This document shows positions 18,010 through 27,532 of a DNA stretch of 64,000 nucleotides, one piece after another. The position numbers and the translations under genes are program-made. The notes beneath the pieces were generated by a model. It searched no databases. It saw nothing but the letters and a program-made list of their open reading frames with translations, and was not told where the DNA came from. Positions within the stretch are counted from its first letter, which is position 1. Each line of letters opens with the position of its first letter. Source of the DNA: Bradyrhizobium canariense (lineage in GTDB: Bacteria; Pseudomonadota; Alphaproteobacteria; Rhizobiales; Xanthobacteraceae); NCBI RefSeq assembly GCF_900105125.1, contig NZ_LT629750.1, forward strand, positions 7,653,001-7,717,000, read 5' to 3'.

Positions 18010-18993
18010 TTGGGATGGCTGATCGCCGCAGTCTGGTTTTTGTGCCGCGCCGTGCTCATCGCGTGGGCCGCGCTTGCCATCTACTATTCGAATCTGCCGT
18101 TCATCGCGCTGCGTCTGGGATTGGCGGTCGCCTTCGCGGTATTCGCGATCTGGGCTCTCTGGCTTTCGCGTCGATGGTGGATGTCAGCGATCGCGATCGT
18201 GCTGTTTTTCGGCGTGGTGGCGGGGTGGATCTCCATCCGTCCGTCACACGATCGAAACTGGCGGCCGGAAGTCGCGGTGATGCCGCGAGCGTTTATCGAC
18301 GGCGATCGCGTGCGGCTCACCGGGGTTCGCAACTTCGACTACCGCACCCGGAATGATTTCACGGTGCGCTATGAAGAGCGCGAGATATTGCTGTCGCATT
18401 TGACGGCCCTCGATTTCTACGTGTCCTACTTCAGCACGGGACCCGTCGGACACACGTTCCTGAGTTTCATCTTCGACAATGCGCCGCCGCTGAGTATCTC
18501 GATCGAGACACGACCGGAGGTCGGCGAGGGCTTTGCGCCGGTCGCCTCGCTCTTCAAGCAATTCGAGTTGATCTATGTGGTAGGTGACGAGCGCGACCTG
18601 GTGCGGGTGCGCACCAACTACCGGCGGGAGGCTGTGTATCTCTACCGTCTCAACACCTCGGCCGATGATGCGCGCCGGCTGCTACTTGTCTACCTGGCGC
18701 GGATCAACGAACTCGCCGATCAGCCGGAATTTTACCACCTGCTGACCAACAGTTGCACCATCAACATCGTGCGTTACGCGAACGCCGCCGGCCGGGTGGG
18801 CCGGTTCAACATTCGCCATCTCCTCAACGGTCTGGTCGATAACTACCTCTACTCCTCGGGCCGGATCGACACGACACTGCCGTTTGACGAACTGCGGCGA
18901 CGTTCGCTGATCAACGAGGCGGCGCTGGCGGCCGACAGCGCGCCCGATTTTTCGCAACGCATTCGAGCGTCCCTGCCGACGATCCCTCCATGA
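18010..18993 (+). CDS. DUF4105-type membrane protein
   Basis: About 327 aa. Three hydrophobic segments fill the first 75 residues, then comes a periplasmic or cytoplasmic domain resembling DUF4105, with the conserved block FYHLLTNSCTINIVRYANAA including an Asn-Ser-Cys. DUF4105 has been likened to cysteine peptidase-like folds, but function is unproven. The start is uncertain. TTG at 18010 begins right at the first membrane helix. An in-frame CTG at 17977 has GGGAGGAG just upstream and would add a basic RRFLSRS leader that fits the positive-inside rule. Confidence 0.75.
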   Translation: MGWLIAAVWFLCRAVLIAWAALAIYYSNLPFIALRLGLAVAFAVFAIWALWLSRRWWMSAIAIVLFFGVVAGWISIRPSHDRNWRPEVAVMPRAFIDGDRVRLTGVRNFDYRTRNDFTVRYEEREILLSHLTALDFYVSYFSTGPVGHTFLSFIFDNAPPLSISIETRPEVGEGFAPVASLFKQFELIYVVGDERDLVRVRTNYRREAVYLYRLNTSADDARRLLLVYLARINELADQPEFYHLLTNSCTINIVRYANAAGRVGRFNIRHLLNGLVDNYLYSSGRIDTTLPFDELRRRSLINEAALAADSAPDFSQRIRASLPTIPP

Positions 18994-19244
18994 TCCGCGC
19001 AACGGCAGCCATCGTCGAGCGGTCGTTCGCGGCCTCATTTCGGTTTTCGAAAATGAAGCAGGGCGTAGGGAGCGCTTCACATTGCCCCCTTCGTCCATTT
19101 GGCTGCGCATCACGGACTCAACGTTGGCCAGCGCGCGAGGTCCGAAAAGCTTCGCACCCGGAAATGATGTCTGGACGTGGCCGCTTGCGCGCGAGGCGGA
19201 AAAGCGGAAAGCTGGCAAGGAGCCAGACGACCCGGGAGAGGCTT

Positions 19245-20084
19245 ATGCGCGCTTTTCTGCTCACGCCGCTTCTCTTCTTCGCCGCTCTGCCGGCGCTTGC
19301 GGCAGAGCGATGGGAGACCTTGCCGCCGACGCCGGCGCCAATCGTGACCGACCGCATCGGTCAGGCGCAGGTCAATGGCATCAGCATCCATTATGCGATC
19401 TATGGCCAGGGCTCGCCGGTAATCTTCCTGCACGGCGGTCTGGCGAATACCGACTATTGGGGCGGTCAGGTCCCGGCCGTGGCGGCGCATCATACCGTTA
19501 TTTTGATGGACAGCCGCGGCCATGGCCGCAGCACACGCGATGCGCGGCCCTATGGTTACGATCTGATGGCCGACGACGTCGTGGCGTTGATGGACAATCT
19601 GAAAATCGCCAGGGCCGACATCGTGGGCTGGAGCGATGGCGGCATTCTCGGCATCGATCTCGCCATGCGCCACAAGGACAGGGTCCGCAAGATCTTCGCC
19701 TTTGCAGCCAATACGGTGACGTCGGGTGTCAAGGACGGCGTCGAGAAGAACCCGACCTTCGCCGCCTATATCGAGCGCGCCGGCCACGAATACCAGGCCC
19801 GTTCGGCGACGCCCAAGGAGTACGACGCCTTTGTCGGCCAGATCAGCAAGATGTGGGCCGAACAGCCAAATTGGAGCGATGCGCAGCTCAAGGCGATCGA
19901 CACGCCCGTCCTCGTCGTCGATGGCGACCATGACGAGGCGATCAAGCGTGAGCACACCGAATATATCGCGGCGACGATCCCGCATGCGGGGCTGCTGATC
20001 CTGCCCAACACAAGCCATTTCGCCTTTCTGCAGGACCCGCGGCAGTTCAATTTTGCCATCCTGCACTTCCTGGGAGACGAGTAG
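19245..20084 (+). CDS. Secreted alpha/beta hydrolase
   Basis: 279 aa with a clear signal peptide (MRAFLLTPLLFFAALPALAA). The alpha/beta hydrolase core shows HGG (oxyanion), the MDSRGHGRS loop, the nucleophile elbow GWSDGGI, the acid in VVDGDHDEA and the histidine in NTSHFAF. It is probably a periplasmic esterase or peptidase-like hydrolase. The substrate is unknown. The ATG at 19245 was chosen because it starts the signal peptide and follows GGGAGAGG. The reading frame is open back to 18990 but that part has no protein-like character. From 18994 to 19244 nothing else is seen. Confidence 0.88.
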   Translation: MRAFLLTPLLFFAALPALAAERWETLPPTPAPIVTDRIGQAQVNGISIHYAIYGQGSPVIFLHGGLANTDYWGGQVPAVAAHHTVILMDSRGHGRSTRDARPYGYDLMADDVVALMDNLKIARADIVGWSDGGILGIDLAMRHKDRVRKIFAFAANTVTSGVKDGVEKNPTFAAYIERAGHEYQARSATPKEYDAFVGQISKMWAEQPNWSDAQLKAIDTPVLVVDGDHDEAIKREHTEYIAATIPHAGLLILPNTSHFAFLQDPRQFNFAILHFLGDE

Positions 20085-20161
20085 AGATGGCCTGATTGGG
20101 CAGGCTCTGCCTCGGATCAAGGCCGCCATTGGCAAGCAGCGAGGCGCGACAGTGCGCATGC

Positions 20162-21382
20162 TCAAGGCAACACGACGACGCGCTCGGCGGGACGCGCCAG
20201 CAGCAGATATGAGACCAGCGCCAGAAGCGAGCACAGCGCCATGAAGGCGGTCATGGAGAGTGCGGAGTGTCCATCATAAAGTGCCACCACGAGCCCGCTG
20301 ACAACGGCACCTATCGCCATCTGGATGAAGCCGGTTGCGGCGCCGGCAGCGCCGGCAATTTGCGGCAGGGGCTGCATGGCCCCTTGCATTGCGTTGGGCG
20401 CGATCAGCCCGAACGCCAGATTGCCGAGGACCAGAAGCGAGATGACGAGAGAGAGCGGCATCCAGCCGGCTAACGTCATCGCCAGTAACAAGGTCGTGGA
20501 AACCGCGGCGAGCACAAGGCCGGCCGTGAGCGGATAGAAGGGCGAGACGCCCTGGGCGCTGAGCTGGCTGTTGAGAAAGGCACCCGTCATGATGCCCAGC
20601 GAGGTCGCCGCAAAGACGAGGCCATATTGCAGGGGCCTCAGCCCCACGCCATTGATCAGGAACAGCGAGGAGCCGCTGACATAAGCGAACAGCGCGCCGA
20701 AAGCGGCGGCGTTGACCAGGATGTACCCAAGGCAGAGCGGGTGCATCAGGACACGAAGATAGTTGCGAGCGATGATCGAAGGGACCAGCCGGTTGGCCGG
20801 GTCGATCCGTGCGCTCTCGTCGAAGCCGAGCAACATCGCCAGCAGCAAGAGCAGGCCGACCCCGGCAAGCACCGTATGGATGAGGCGCCAGCCGCCGAGG
20901 GCGAGCAGCGCCGCTCCCGCTGTCGGCGCGATCATCGGCACCATCATCGTCGCGATGGCCACATAGGAGAGCTTGGTGCGGGCGGCCTGCCCCTCGAACA
21001 GGTCGCGGATAATGGCCAAAGCGATGGTCATGCCGGCGCCGGCCCCGGCACCCTGGACGACACGCCACATCAGCAGGGCCAGCAGCGATCGGGCCAGCGC
21101 ACAGCCGAGCCCGGCGATGATGAAGAGCGTGCAGGCGAACACGACGACAGGTTTTCGGCCATATCGATCGGACGCGGGCCCATAGAACAGCGGCGCGACG
21201 GCGAAACCGAGCATGAAGAGGCTCATCGTCAAGCCGGCCTGTGCCGGCGCGACGCCGAGAGCGGCTGCCGTTTCGGTGATGGCCGGCAGGCTCATGTCGA
21301 TGCCGAAGGATGGCAAAGCGACAAGAAAGCTCATCAGCAGGGTGAAGGCCATGGAAGCAGGCGGAATACGCACTGGTCGCAT
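20162..21382 (-). CDS. Bcr/CflA-family MFS drug efflux transporter
   Basis: 406 aa with 12 membrane segments. The start (LVALPSFGIDMSLPAITETA) and the loop motif GPASDRYGRKPVVVF are those of the DHA1 Bcr/CflA group, which exports compounds such as chloramphenicol, bicyclomycin or small peptides by proton antiport. It converges with the hydrolase gene ending at 20084 and follows the glycosyltransferase gene by about 110 bases in the same direction. A sugar-modified small molecule could therefore be its cargo, but this is only inference. Confidence 0.88.
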   Translation of the reverse strand: MRPVRIPPASMAFTLLMSFLVALPSFGIDMSLPAITETAAALGVAPAQAGLTMSLFMLGFAVAPLFYGPASDRYGRKPVVVFACTLFIIAGLGCALARSLLALLMWRVVQGAGAGAGMTIALAIIRDLFEGQAARTKLSYVAIATMMVPMIAPTAGAALLALGGWRLIHTVLAGVGLLLLLAMLLGFDESARIDPANRLVPSIIARNYLRVLMHPLCLGYILVNAAAFGALFAYVSGSSLFLINGVGLRPLQYGLVFAATSLGIMTGAFLNSQLSAQGVSPFYPLTAGLVLAAVSTTLLLAMTLAGWMPLSLVISLLVLGNLAFGLIAPNAMQGAMQPLPQIAGAAGAATGFIQMAIGAVVSGLVVALYDGHSALSMTAFMALCSLLALVSYLLLARPAERVVVLP

Positions 21383-21490
21383 ATCCTGTGGTGGGGCAAC
21401 CCGCGTCGGCGCCGCCAGAATGCCCTGAAATTCGCGATCGCTTCGCGCATCCCAGGCGCATTCTGGAGGGGCTCGGCTGCGACGATGCGC

Positions 21491-22849
21491 TCAGGCGCGC
21501 TTGATTGCTCTTGTCTTCCGCGATTCTTCCGCGACACCGCTCCATTCCAAACCATCGTTGCCCGAGGTCTGCGAAATCTGGCCGACAATCCGGAGGATTT
21601 CGGATCGCGTGTCTATCCGGCCGAACTCGTCCGCCATGAGCGACGCACGCGAACGATAATTTGGCTTGTCGAGTACGGTTCGAATGGCTTCACGCAACGC
21701 CTGCGGCGTAGGCTGGTTGGTGGCGAGATCGATTCCAATTCCGGACCATGCCACGCGCGCGTTGACGTCGGCTTTGTCTTCGGTGAGCCCCGCAGTCACA
21801 AGGGGAATTCCGAAGCTCATGGCCTGGTTGACACTGCCATAGCCACCGTTGGTGACGAATACGTCGACCCTGGGCAGTACCCATTCGAACGGCAGATATT
21901 GGGCGAGGCGCGCGTTGCCCGGAATTGGGCCAGGTATGGCGTCGATGGGGCGCCCGCCCGCAGTGGCGATCACGAGCACATCAGGCTCGTTCGCGAGCGC
22001 GGCCAGCGTGGGCGCGACCAGCAGCCCGAAATTGTGATTGGCCAGCGTTCCCTGCGTCACCAGGACCACCTTGTGCGAGCCGTCGAGCTCGCTGGCCCAT
22101 GATGGCAGCGGAGCCTGCTTCGGAATGATGGGAGGCGTGCCTACGAAATTTACCGTGGGTGGGATGTCGCGTGGAAATTCGAAACTTGGAACCGTGAGCT
22201 GCAGATAGGCATCTGCGAGCTCCACGACGGATTCGAACATGGGCATCGACAGCGGCCCCACACCGAAGGACTGCAAGCATCGGTTCAAAAGATCGGCCGA
22301 AGCTTGATAAACTACCTTGTCATGTTCACGATAGATCGCCGCGTAGTCGTCGCGTTGCTGCTTCGTGGTTGCAGGCGGCAAGCCGGCAAAATTCGGAGCG
22401 CCATCTTCCCGGCGCCAGTGCAAGAACGATGTGCCGCAAAGCAAGATCGGGGGCCGTTTCGAGCGAGGCCCGAGCAGCATCGGCAAAACGCCGAACAGCA
22501 TGTCGTCGCCGATGACGACGTCGGCCGCGAAATTTCGCAGAACCTGCTGCAAACCCTTGTGTTGAGCGGGGATGGCGTCGATGAACACACGCTCGATGGC
22601 GACGCGCAGCCAGTCCAGCCCCGGAGGTATGGTTTTGAGTTCGGGAGCCACGGTTCCGAAGTCGCGCAGATCGAAGTCCGCGCCTTCGGGGAAGGCGTGG
22701 AATTTTGCTCCAATACCTTCGATGCGGCTGCGCAGAACGCTGCCCGATAGAAAGGCGACCTCGTGGCCTTCGGCAATCAGCATGCGCCCAACCGCAAGCA
22801 GCGGATTGAGATGGCCTGTCGCGGGGGTACAAGCGATGAGAATTTTCAT
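21491..22849 (-). CDS. GT1 (UGT/MGT-type) glycosyltransferase
   Basis: 452 aa, GT-B fold. The N-terminal domain begins MKILIACTPATGHLNPLLAV, the typical acceptor-side start of macrolide-type glycosyltransferases. The nucleotide-sugar domain includes VLVTQGTLANHNFG and VFVTNGGYGSVNQAMSFGIP. In most GT1 enzymes the latter motif is THGGxGS, where His contacts the sugar phosphate. Here it is Asn, which may alter donor use. Family enzymes glycosylate small hydrophobic molecules in the cytoplasm. The adjacent drug-type exporter at 20162 fits a detoxification or secondary-metabolite role. Confidence 0.87.
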   Translation of the reverse strand: MKILIACTPATGHLNPLLAVGRMLIAEGHEVAFLSGSVLRSRIEGIGAKFHAFPEGADFDLRDFGTVAPELKTIPPGLDWLRVAIERVFIDAIPAQHKGLQQVLRNFAADVVIGDDMLFGVLPMLLGPRSKRPPILLCGTSFLHWRREDGAPNFAGLPPATTKQQRDDYAAIYREHDKVVYQASADLLNRCLQSFGVGPLSMPMFESVVELADAYLQLTVPSFEFPRDIPPTVNFVGTPPIIPKQAPLPSWASELDGSHKVVLVTQGTLANHNFGLLVAPTLAALANEPDVLVIATAGGRPIDAIPGPIPGNARLAQYLPFEWVLPRVDVFVTNGGYGSVNQAMSFGIPLVTAGLTEDKADVNARVAWSGIGIDLATNQPTPQALREAIRTVLDKPNYRSRASLMADEFGRIDTRSEILRIVGQISQTSGNDGLEWSGVAEESRKTRAIKRA

Positions 22850-23050
22850 GTGATCTGTCTCTCTGGTTGTCGAAAGAGCCGGCCATGCGGAGAGTTGTCC
22901 GACGGGCCGACTCAGGCAGAGAAACAGGCTGAAGGATCGCCGTTACGCATCGATTTCGCAGCGGCGCGAAACGGTTACGGTTGCAATGTGTGATGGCTTT
23001 GCGAAGGCACCAAGGTGCGAGGATGAGACGTCGGGCGTTTCACCTCTTCA

Positions 23051-24397
23051 CTAAATATTCGCAATACCCGGATCAAACTTCAAAACGCCTTCGATCCATT
23101 TGGCGACGCGCAGCGTTCGAAGATCCTGCCGATAGGGGCCGACGATCTGAATCCCTAAGGGCAGGCCGTTCTTGCCGAAGCCGGCCGGCAGCGACAGCGC
23201 CGGGGCCCCGAGCAGGGTCCACGGCGCGCAATATTCGGCGTCGCCGGTATAGTGCAGGCCCAGCGGCGCCTCGCCGAAGGCTGGCAGCGTGAACACGGCG
23301 TCATAGCCTGATATGTCGGTGGTGAAGGCGTTGCGCCATTTCTCCTGCAACGCCTTGGCACTGAGATAGTCGGTCGCCGGGTGGGCCTTTCCGGTCTGAA
23401 CCAGCGACTTCAGATGATCGCTGGTGCGATCGGGATAGCGCGCCACCAGGTCCGCAAAGATCGCGGCACCTTCGGCGGCGAGAATGGTGTTGATCGCGCT
23501 CCAATTGCCGTGATCGATCTCGGCGAGTTCAAACTCGTCGAGGACGGCGCCCGATCTGCGCAGCGTCGCGACGGTAGCATCGAAGACCTTCTGCTGCTCT
23601 GGTTCAGCCTTCGACCATTTGGCAAAGCGGACAATGGCAAGGCACGGTTTGTCGAGCGGCAGCACGCCGTGACCGATATCGACCGCAAAGCCGGGAACCG
23701 GCCGGCCATGGGGATCGCGGTCGCTTGTGCCTGACAGCAGCGACAGGGCGAATGCTACATCGTCGACGCGCCGCGCAAAGAAGCCGACGTGATCGAGCGA
23801 GGGGCTTAAGGGATGCACGCCGGTGCGCGGGATGGCGCCAAAGCTCGGCTTGAACCCGACCACGCCATTGAAGGCGGCGGGCCTGATGACCGAGCCGAGC
23901 GTCTGCGTGCCCAGCGCCAACGGGACGATGCCGGCCGCGACCGACGCCGCCGATCCTGACGACGATCCGCCCGGCGTATGCTTGTTGTTCCACGGATTGA
24001 CCGTCGGTCCCGGATGCCGCCAGGCGAATTCGGTCGACACCGTCTTACCGAAGATCGTGGCGCCGAGATTGCGCAGGCGCTCGACCACCCAGGCGTCGGC
24101 GGCGGGAACGTGATCCCGGTAGACCGGCGAGCCATTGGTCGTGGGCATGTCCGAGGTGGCGATGATGTCCTTGATGGCGACGGGAATGCCGGACAACGGG
24201 CCCGGCCGTCGCGCGACGTCCGGGGGAAGGTATTCGAACGCTTTGAGCATGGGCTCGACGGCCTTCGTCTTTTCCAGACAGGCCGCCGCATAGGCGTCCG
24301 CCGCCGCCTGATCGTCCCTGAACAGGCGGAGAAGTTCGAGAACCCCGGCGCCGGATTGAAGGGCGGAGCGTGCGGTCGGATCGGTCATGTCGTTCAT
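23051..24397 (-). CDS. Amidase signature (AS) family amidase
   Basis: About 448 aa. The AS core is clear: catalytic Lys in SGIPVAIKDIIATSD and the Ser-rich loop GGSSSGSAASVAAG, which supplies the cis-Ser and the nucleophile of the Ser-cisSer-Lys triad. Such enzymes hydrolyse small amides to acid plus ammonia. GatA-like activity is unlikely without gatB/gatC nearby. I used the ATG at 24397 (MNDMTDPTARS), with 24388 as a close alternative. The frame continues up to 24469 but without amidase character. It follows the ABC importer operon in the same direction, separated by a terminator-like hairpin. Confidence 0.88.
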   Translation of the reverse strand: MNDMTDPTARSALQSGAGVLELLRLFRDDQAAADAYAAACLEKTKAVEPMLKAFEYLPPDVARRPGPLSGIPVAIKDIIATSDMPTTNGSPVYRDHVPAADAWVVERLRNLGATIFGKTVSTEFAWRHPGPTVNPWNNKHTPGGSSSGSAASVAAGIVPLALGTQTLGSVIRPAAFNGVVGFKPSFGAIPRTGVHPLSPSLDHVGFFARRVDDVAFALSLLSGTSDRDPHGRPVPGFAVDIGHGVLPLDKPCLAIVRFAKWSKAEPEQQKVFDATVATLRRSGAVLDEFELAEIDHGNWSAINTILAAEGAAIFADLVARYPDRTSDHLKSLVQTGKAHPATDYLSAKALQEKWRNAFTTDISGYDAVFTLPAFGEAPLGLHYTGDAEYCAPWTLLGAPALSLPAGFGKNGLPLGIQIVGPYRQDLRTLRVAKWIEGVLKFDPGIANI

Positions 24398-24471
24398 TCC
24401 CGGGGCAGATCGTCTTAAAGCGTTTTCGAGCGAAGAGGATACCGCTTCGCGCGGAGAAAAACGCGTCAAAA

Positions 24472-24515
24472 CAAAATATTAGAGCCCGATCCTCATTCAA
24501 CCAGAACCGGGCTCT
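24472..24515 (-). terminator. Intrinsic terminator after the ABC importer operon
   Basis: AGAGCCCG (24481-24488) pairs perfectly with CGGGCTCT (24508-24515). On the minus strand the stem is followed by AATATTTTGTTTT, so transcription from the importer genes would end here before the amidase gene. The 19-base loop is long, which makes the call moderate. Confidence 0.6.
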
Positions 24516-24575
24516 CAATCAATAGATCAGGGAGAAAGGACGCGCAAACCGGAAGTCTGCACGGGTGCCATCGGG

Positions 24576-25544
24576 TTATTTCATCGCAAGCGCCGGATCG
24601 ATGAACGTCTTCACCACGAACGACTTGTAGTCCGGCTGGCTCGCGAGATTCCCGAGCGCAATCTGCGTATCCATCGACACCTTCAGCGCGTCGGCTGATA
24701 TATCCACGCTCGGCGGATAGACGCCATCGGCGAGCATGCGCTTGACGGCGGCTTCCACCACGACCGGGTCGAGCGTCGGAAACTCCTTCTTGGCGATCTC
24801 GACGGTCTTGGCTTCGTCCTTGGCCATGAAGCGCATCGCCATTTCCATGCCGTTGACGACGCGCTGCGCGGTATCGGGGTCGACATCCTTGCGCGCGGTC
24901 ACGGCCGAGAAGGCGTAGGCGCCATAGAGTTTCGGAAAGCCGAGCACGACCTTCATGCCCTTGGCGACGGCCTGATCGAGGCCGGGCTCATACATCACGG
25001 CGATGTCGGCCTGCTTGGCGACGAAGGGGCCAGGCTCGGAGCCGATCGCGACCGGGATCATGTCGACATCGGTCTTGGCGTCCATGCCGTTTTCCTTCAG
25101 CAGCTTGATGAACAGCGAGGTGCTGGTGGTCGGCATCAGGCCCGTGACGACCTTCTGGCCCTTGATGTCCTTGATGCTGTCGAACTTGAAGTCCGGCGCG
25201 GTCGCGATCCACACCGCGGCACCATTGACGACATTGGCGATGATATCGACCGGCGCCCCCTTGGAGGCCGCGATTGCCGTCCATTCCGGTCCATGAATGG
25301 AAAACTGTGCGCTTCCGGAAATGACCGCCGAGAGCGCCACCGTCGGCGCGCCGGCGGTCTCCTTGGTGAGGTCGAGGCCCTGTTGGGTGAAGAAGCCCTC
25401 GTCGATCGCCACATAGAGCGGCAGATACAGCATCGACTGGAATGCCTGCGACAGCACTACCTTCTTGTTCTCGGCGAGTGCCGGCGTGGCGAGCAGGACC
25501 GAGATCAACGCGGCGGCGCGGGCAACGCGCGTGGGCAACGACAT
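24576..25544 (-). CDS. ABC importer substrate-binding protein (NMT1/SsuA type)
   Basis: 322 aa. A signal peptide (MSLPTRVARAAALISVLLAT, then PALAEN) precedes an NMT1/THI5-like binding domain with LYVAIDEGFFTQQGLDLTKE and the GSAQFSIHGPEW region. The family binds aliphatic sulfonates, taurine, nitrate or pyrimidine precursors. Which one cannot be read from sequence. The start at 25544 is set by GGAGA about 7 bases upstream and by the signal peptide. The frame is open far upstream only because it shadows the permease gene. It is the last gene of the leftward operon ATPase-permease-binding protein. Confidence 0.9.
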   Translation of the reverse strand: MSLPTRVARAAALISVLLATPALAENKKVVLSQAFQSMLYLPLYVAIDEGFFTQQGLDLTKETAGAPTVALSAVISGSAQFSIHGPEWTAIAASKGAPVDIIANVVNGAAVWIATAPDFKFDSIKDIKGQKVVTGLMPTTSTSLFIKLLKENGMDAKTDVDMIPVAIGSEPGPFVAKQADIAVMYEPGLDQAVAKGMKVVLGFPKLYGAYAFSAVTARKDVDPDTAQRVVNGMEMAMRFMAKDEAKTVEIAKKEFPTLDPVVVEAAVKRMLADGVYPPSVDISADALKVSMDTQIALGNLASQPDYKSFVVKTFIDPALAMK

Positions 25545-25570
25545 CTGACGTCTCCGTATGTGCATGTGAG

Positions 25571-26425
25571 CTAGACTTGAACCTGATGGGTAATGTTGGA
25601 TTGCTTCCAGGGCAGGCTGGTCCGCTCGATGATGTCGATGACGTAATAGAGGACGAACCCCATGATCATCAGCGTGAACAGCCCGACCCACACGGTGTTG
25701 AGATCGTAGAGGCTGGAAGCCGTGTAAATCAGGTGGCCGAGCCCGCGCTGCGACGAGATGAATTCGCCGACCACCGCGCCGACCAGCCCGAAGCCGATAT
25801 TGATCCGGAAGGTTGCGATGATGGACGGCAAGGTCGACGGCACCACGGCCTTGAAGAACACCTGATGCTTGTCCGCGCCCATCGAGATCAGCAGCGATTG
25901 CAGATCGACATCGGCATCCTTGGCGGCCTGGTAGGCCGCGATCAGCGCCACGATCGCGGTCAGCGAGACCGATAGCGCGACCTTGGAAACGAGGCCAGTG
26001 CCGAACCACAGCACCACGATCGGCGCCAACGCGATCTTCGGCACGCTGTTGATGGCGACGATAAAGGGCTCGACCAGCCGCGCCACGAACACCGAGTACC
26101 AGAGCGCGAGCCCCAGCAGCGATCCAAGGATGGTGCCGATAACGAAGCCGAGAATGGCCTCGAACAGGGTGTACCAGGTGTCCGACAGCAGATCGCCGCT
26201 CATGATCATCTTGAAGCCATCGGCGAAGATCCCGAATGGCGACCCCACCAGGAAGGCGGAGATCCATCCCATCCGCACACCGATCTCCCACACAGCAAAG
26301 AATGCGATCACCGCCAGCGCCTGCAGCGCGGTGCGGCCGAGCGTGGTGTCGAAGCTGGCGCGGCGGCGCCGCGCGCGCGGTTTACGCTTCGGCAGGGGAG
26401 CTGCGCCGGGCATGGTGAGGGTCAC
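25571..26425 (-). CDS. ABC importer permease
   Basis: 284 aa with a basic N-terminus (KRKPRARRRRASFD) and about six membrane segments, typical of SsuC/TauC-type BPD_transp_1 permeases. The cytoplasmic coupling (EAA) loop is visible as ISMGADKHQVFFKAVVPSTL. The start GTG at 26425 overlaps the ATPase stop in a GTGA, so translation is coupled. An ATG at 26413 is an alternative. It should form a homodimer with two ATPase subunits encoded just upstream. Confidence 0.9.
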   Translation of the reverse strand: MTLTMPGAAPLPKRKPRARRRRASFDTTLGRTALQALAVIAFFAVWEIGVRMGWISAFLVGSPFGIFADGFKMIMSGDLLSDTWYTLFEAILGFVIGTILGSLLGLALWYSVFVARLVEPFIVAINSVPKIALAPIVVLWFGTGLVSKVALSVSLTAIVALIAAYQAAKDADVDLQSLLISMGADKHQVFFKAVVPSTLPSIIATFRINIGFGLVGAVVGEFISSQRGLGHLIYTASSLYDLNTVWVGLFTLMIMGFVLYYVIDIIERTSLPWKQSNITHQVQV

Positions 26426-27204
26426 GCGGTTTTCTCGGTCTGGATGTCGAGTTCGGCGCAGAGCGCGTGGAAATAGCCCGAGAACCTGGTGTCGCTGCGC
26501 GCCGCGATCGGGGAGGCGGCGGCGATATCGATGTCGTGCACGATCTTGACGCGCGCGGGCCGGCCGCTGAGCACGACCACGCGCTTCGACAACGCGACCG
26601 CTTCGTCGATGTCGTGCGTCACCAGGATTACGGTCTTGTGGTAGGTCTCGACCGCGTCCTTCAGCACGCCTTCGAGATAAAGCCGCGTCTGGTAGTCCAG
26701 CGCGGAGAACGGCTCATCGAGCAGGAGAATATCGGGGTCCATGATCAGCGTGCGGATCAGCGCCACGCGCTGCCGCATGCCGCCGGACAGCGTCTTCGGA
26801 TAGGCGTTCTCGAATCCGGCGAGGCCGAACCCCTTGAGATATTCCCGCGCCTTGCCTTCAGCCTCGGTGCGGTCGACGCCGCGCGTCTCCAACCCCAGCA
26901 GCACGTTGCCGAGCACGGTGCGCCAGGGAAACAGCAGGTCCTTCTGCATCATGTAGCCGACGCGGCCGCGCAGGCTCTCGATGTCCTGGCCGAGATACTG
27001 CATCGCGCCGGAGTCGGGCTCGATCAGGCCGGCGATGATGTTGAAAATCGTGGTCTTGCCGCAGCCGCTCGGCCCGATGATGCTGACGAAGTCGCGCGCG
27101 TTGATGTCAAACGACAGGTCGTCAAGGACGCGGACCTCGCCGGCCTTGCCCTGGAAGGATTTTCGGACGTTTCGAACGCTTAACTGGACTTGACTGGGCT
27201 GCAT
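26422..27204 (-). CDS. ABC importer ATP-binding protein
   Basis: 260 aa. All nucleotide-binding motifs are present in order: Walker A GPSGCGKTT, Q-loop MMQKDLLFPW, signature LSGGMRQRVAL, Walker B ILLLDEPFSALD and switch His VTHDIDEAV. It matches SsuB/TauB-type ATPases, which energise uptake of sulfonates, nitrate or related compounds. I used the ATG at 27204 (MQPSQVQLSVRNV). A start at 27237 would add a Cys-containing leader with no family counterpart. It is the first gene of the importer operon. Confidence 0.9.
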   Translation of the reverse strand: MQPSQVQLSVRNVRKSFQGKAGEVRVLDDLSFDINARDFVSIIGPSGCGKTTIFNIIAGLIEPDSGAMQYLGQDIESLRGRVGYMMQKDLLFPWRTVLGNVLLGLETRGVDRTEAEGKAREYLKGFGLAGFENAYPKTLSGGMRQRVALIRTLIMDPDILLLDEPFSALDYQTRLYLEGVLKDAVETYHKTVILVTHDIDEAVALSKRVVVLSGRPARVKIVHDIDIAAASPIAARSDTRFSGYFHALCAELDIQTEKTA

Positions 27205-27532
27205 CGCAGGACAGCCAACGCAACTTGTATGCCACACGCCAAGGGGCGGAAAGCCGTGCTGTCATGGCGCTAAAGCCGGTTTACGCTGTGCCGGCCGGGG
27301 CATGGCGCCGGGGCCGTGCGCAAAAACTCCTCAGCCCGCTGCGAAATTATGCATGACAGGCTGACGATAACAGCCGCGTGAGGACCGCCGGGCCAAGCCA
27401 TCGGACGTCCTGTGCGCCCCTGAGAAGGTGCGTTTTCGTCTGCCTGACCGGAACCGCGCGCCGGGCAGGGCCTCTTGGCGGCTCTTGCGGTCACGAAATG
27501 TGGCCACCATTTGACATCAGAGGATTTTAGCC
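27205..27532. other. Divergent promoter region between ABC operon and protease gene
   Basis: About 330 bases between two genes reading away from each other. I looked on the minus strand for a thiamine-pyrophosphate riboswitch, because NMT1/THI5-like importers often have one, and saw no recognisable conserved elements. No gene is supported here. Confidence 0.5.

Noticed and set aside
20274-21545. A 423-codon minus-strand frame in another phase of the Bcr/CflA gene
   Set aside because: Frame-shifted shadow; the true frame has all transporter helices.
27205-27400. Thiamine-pyrophosphate riboswitch before the ABC importer operon
   Set aside because: THI5-like importers may have one, but the conserved TPP-aptamer elements were not found on the minus strand here.
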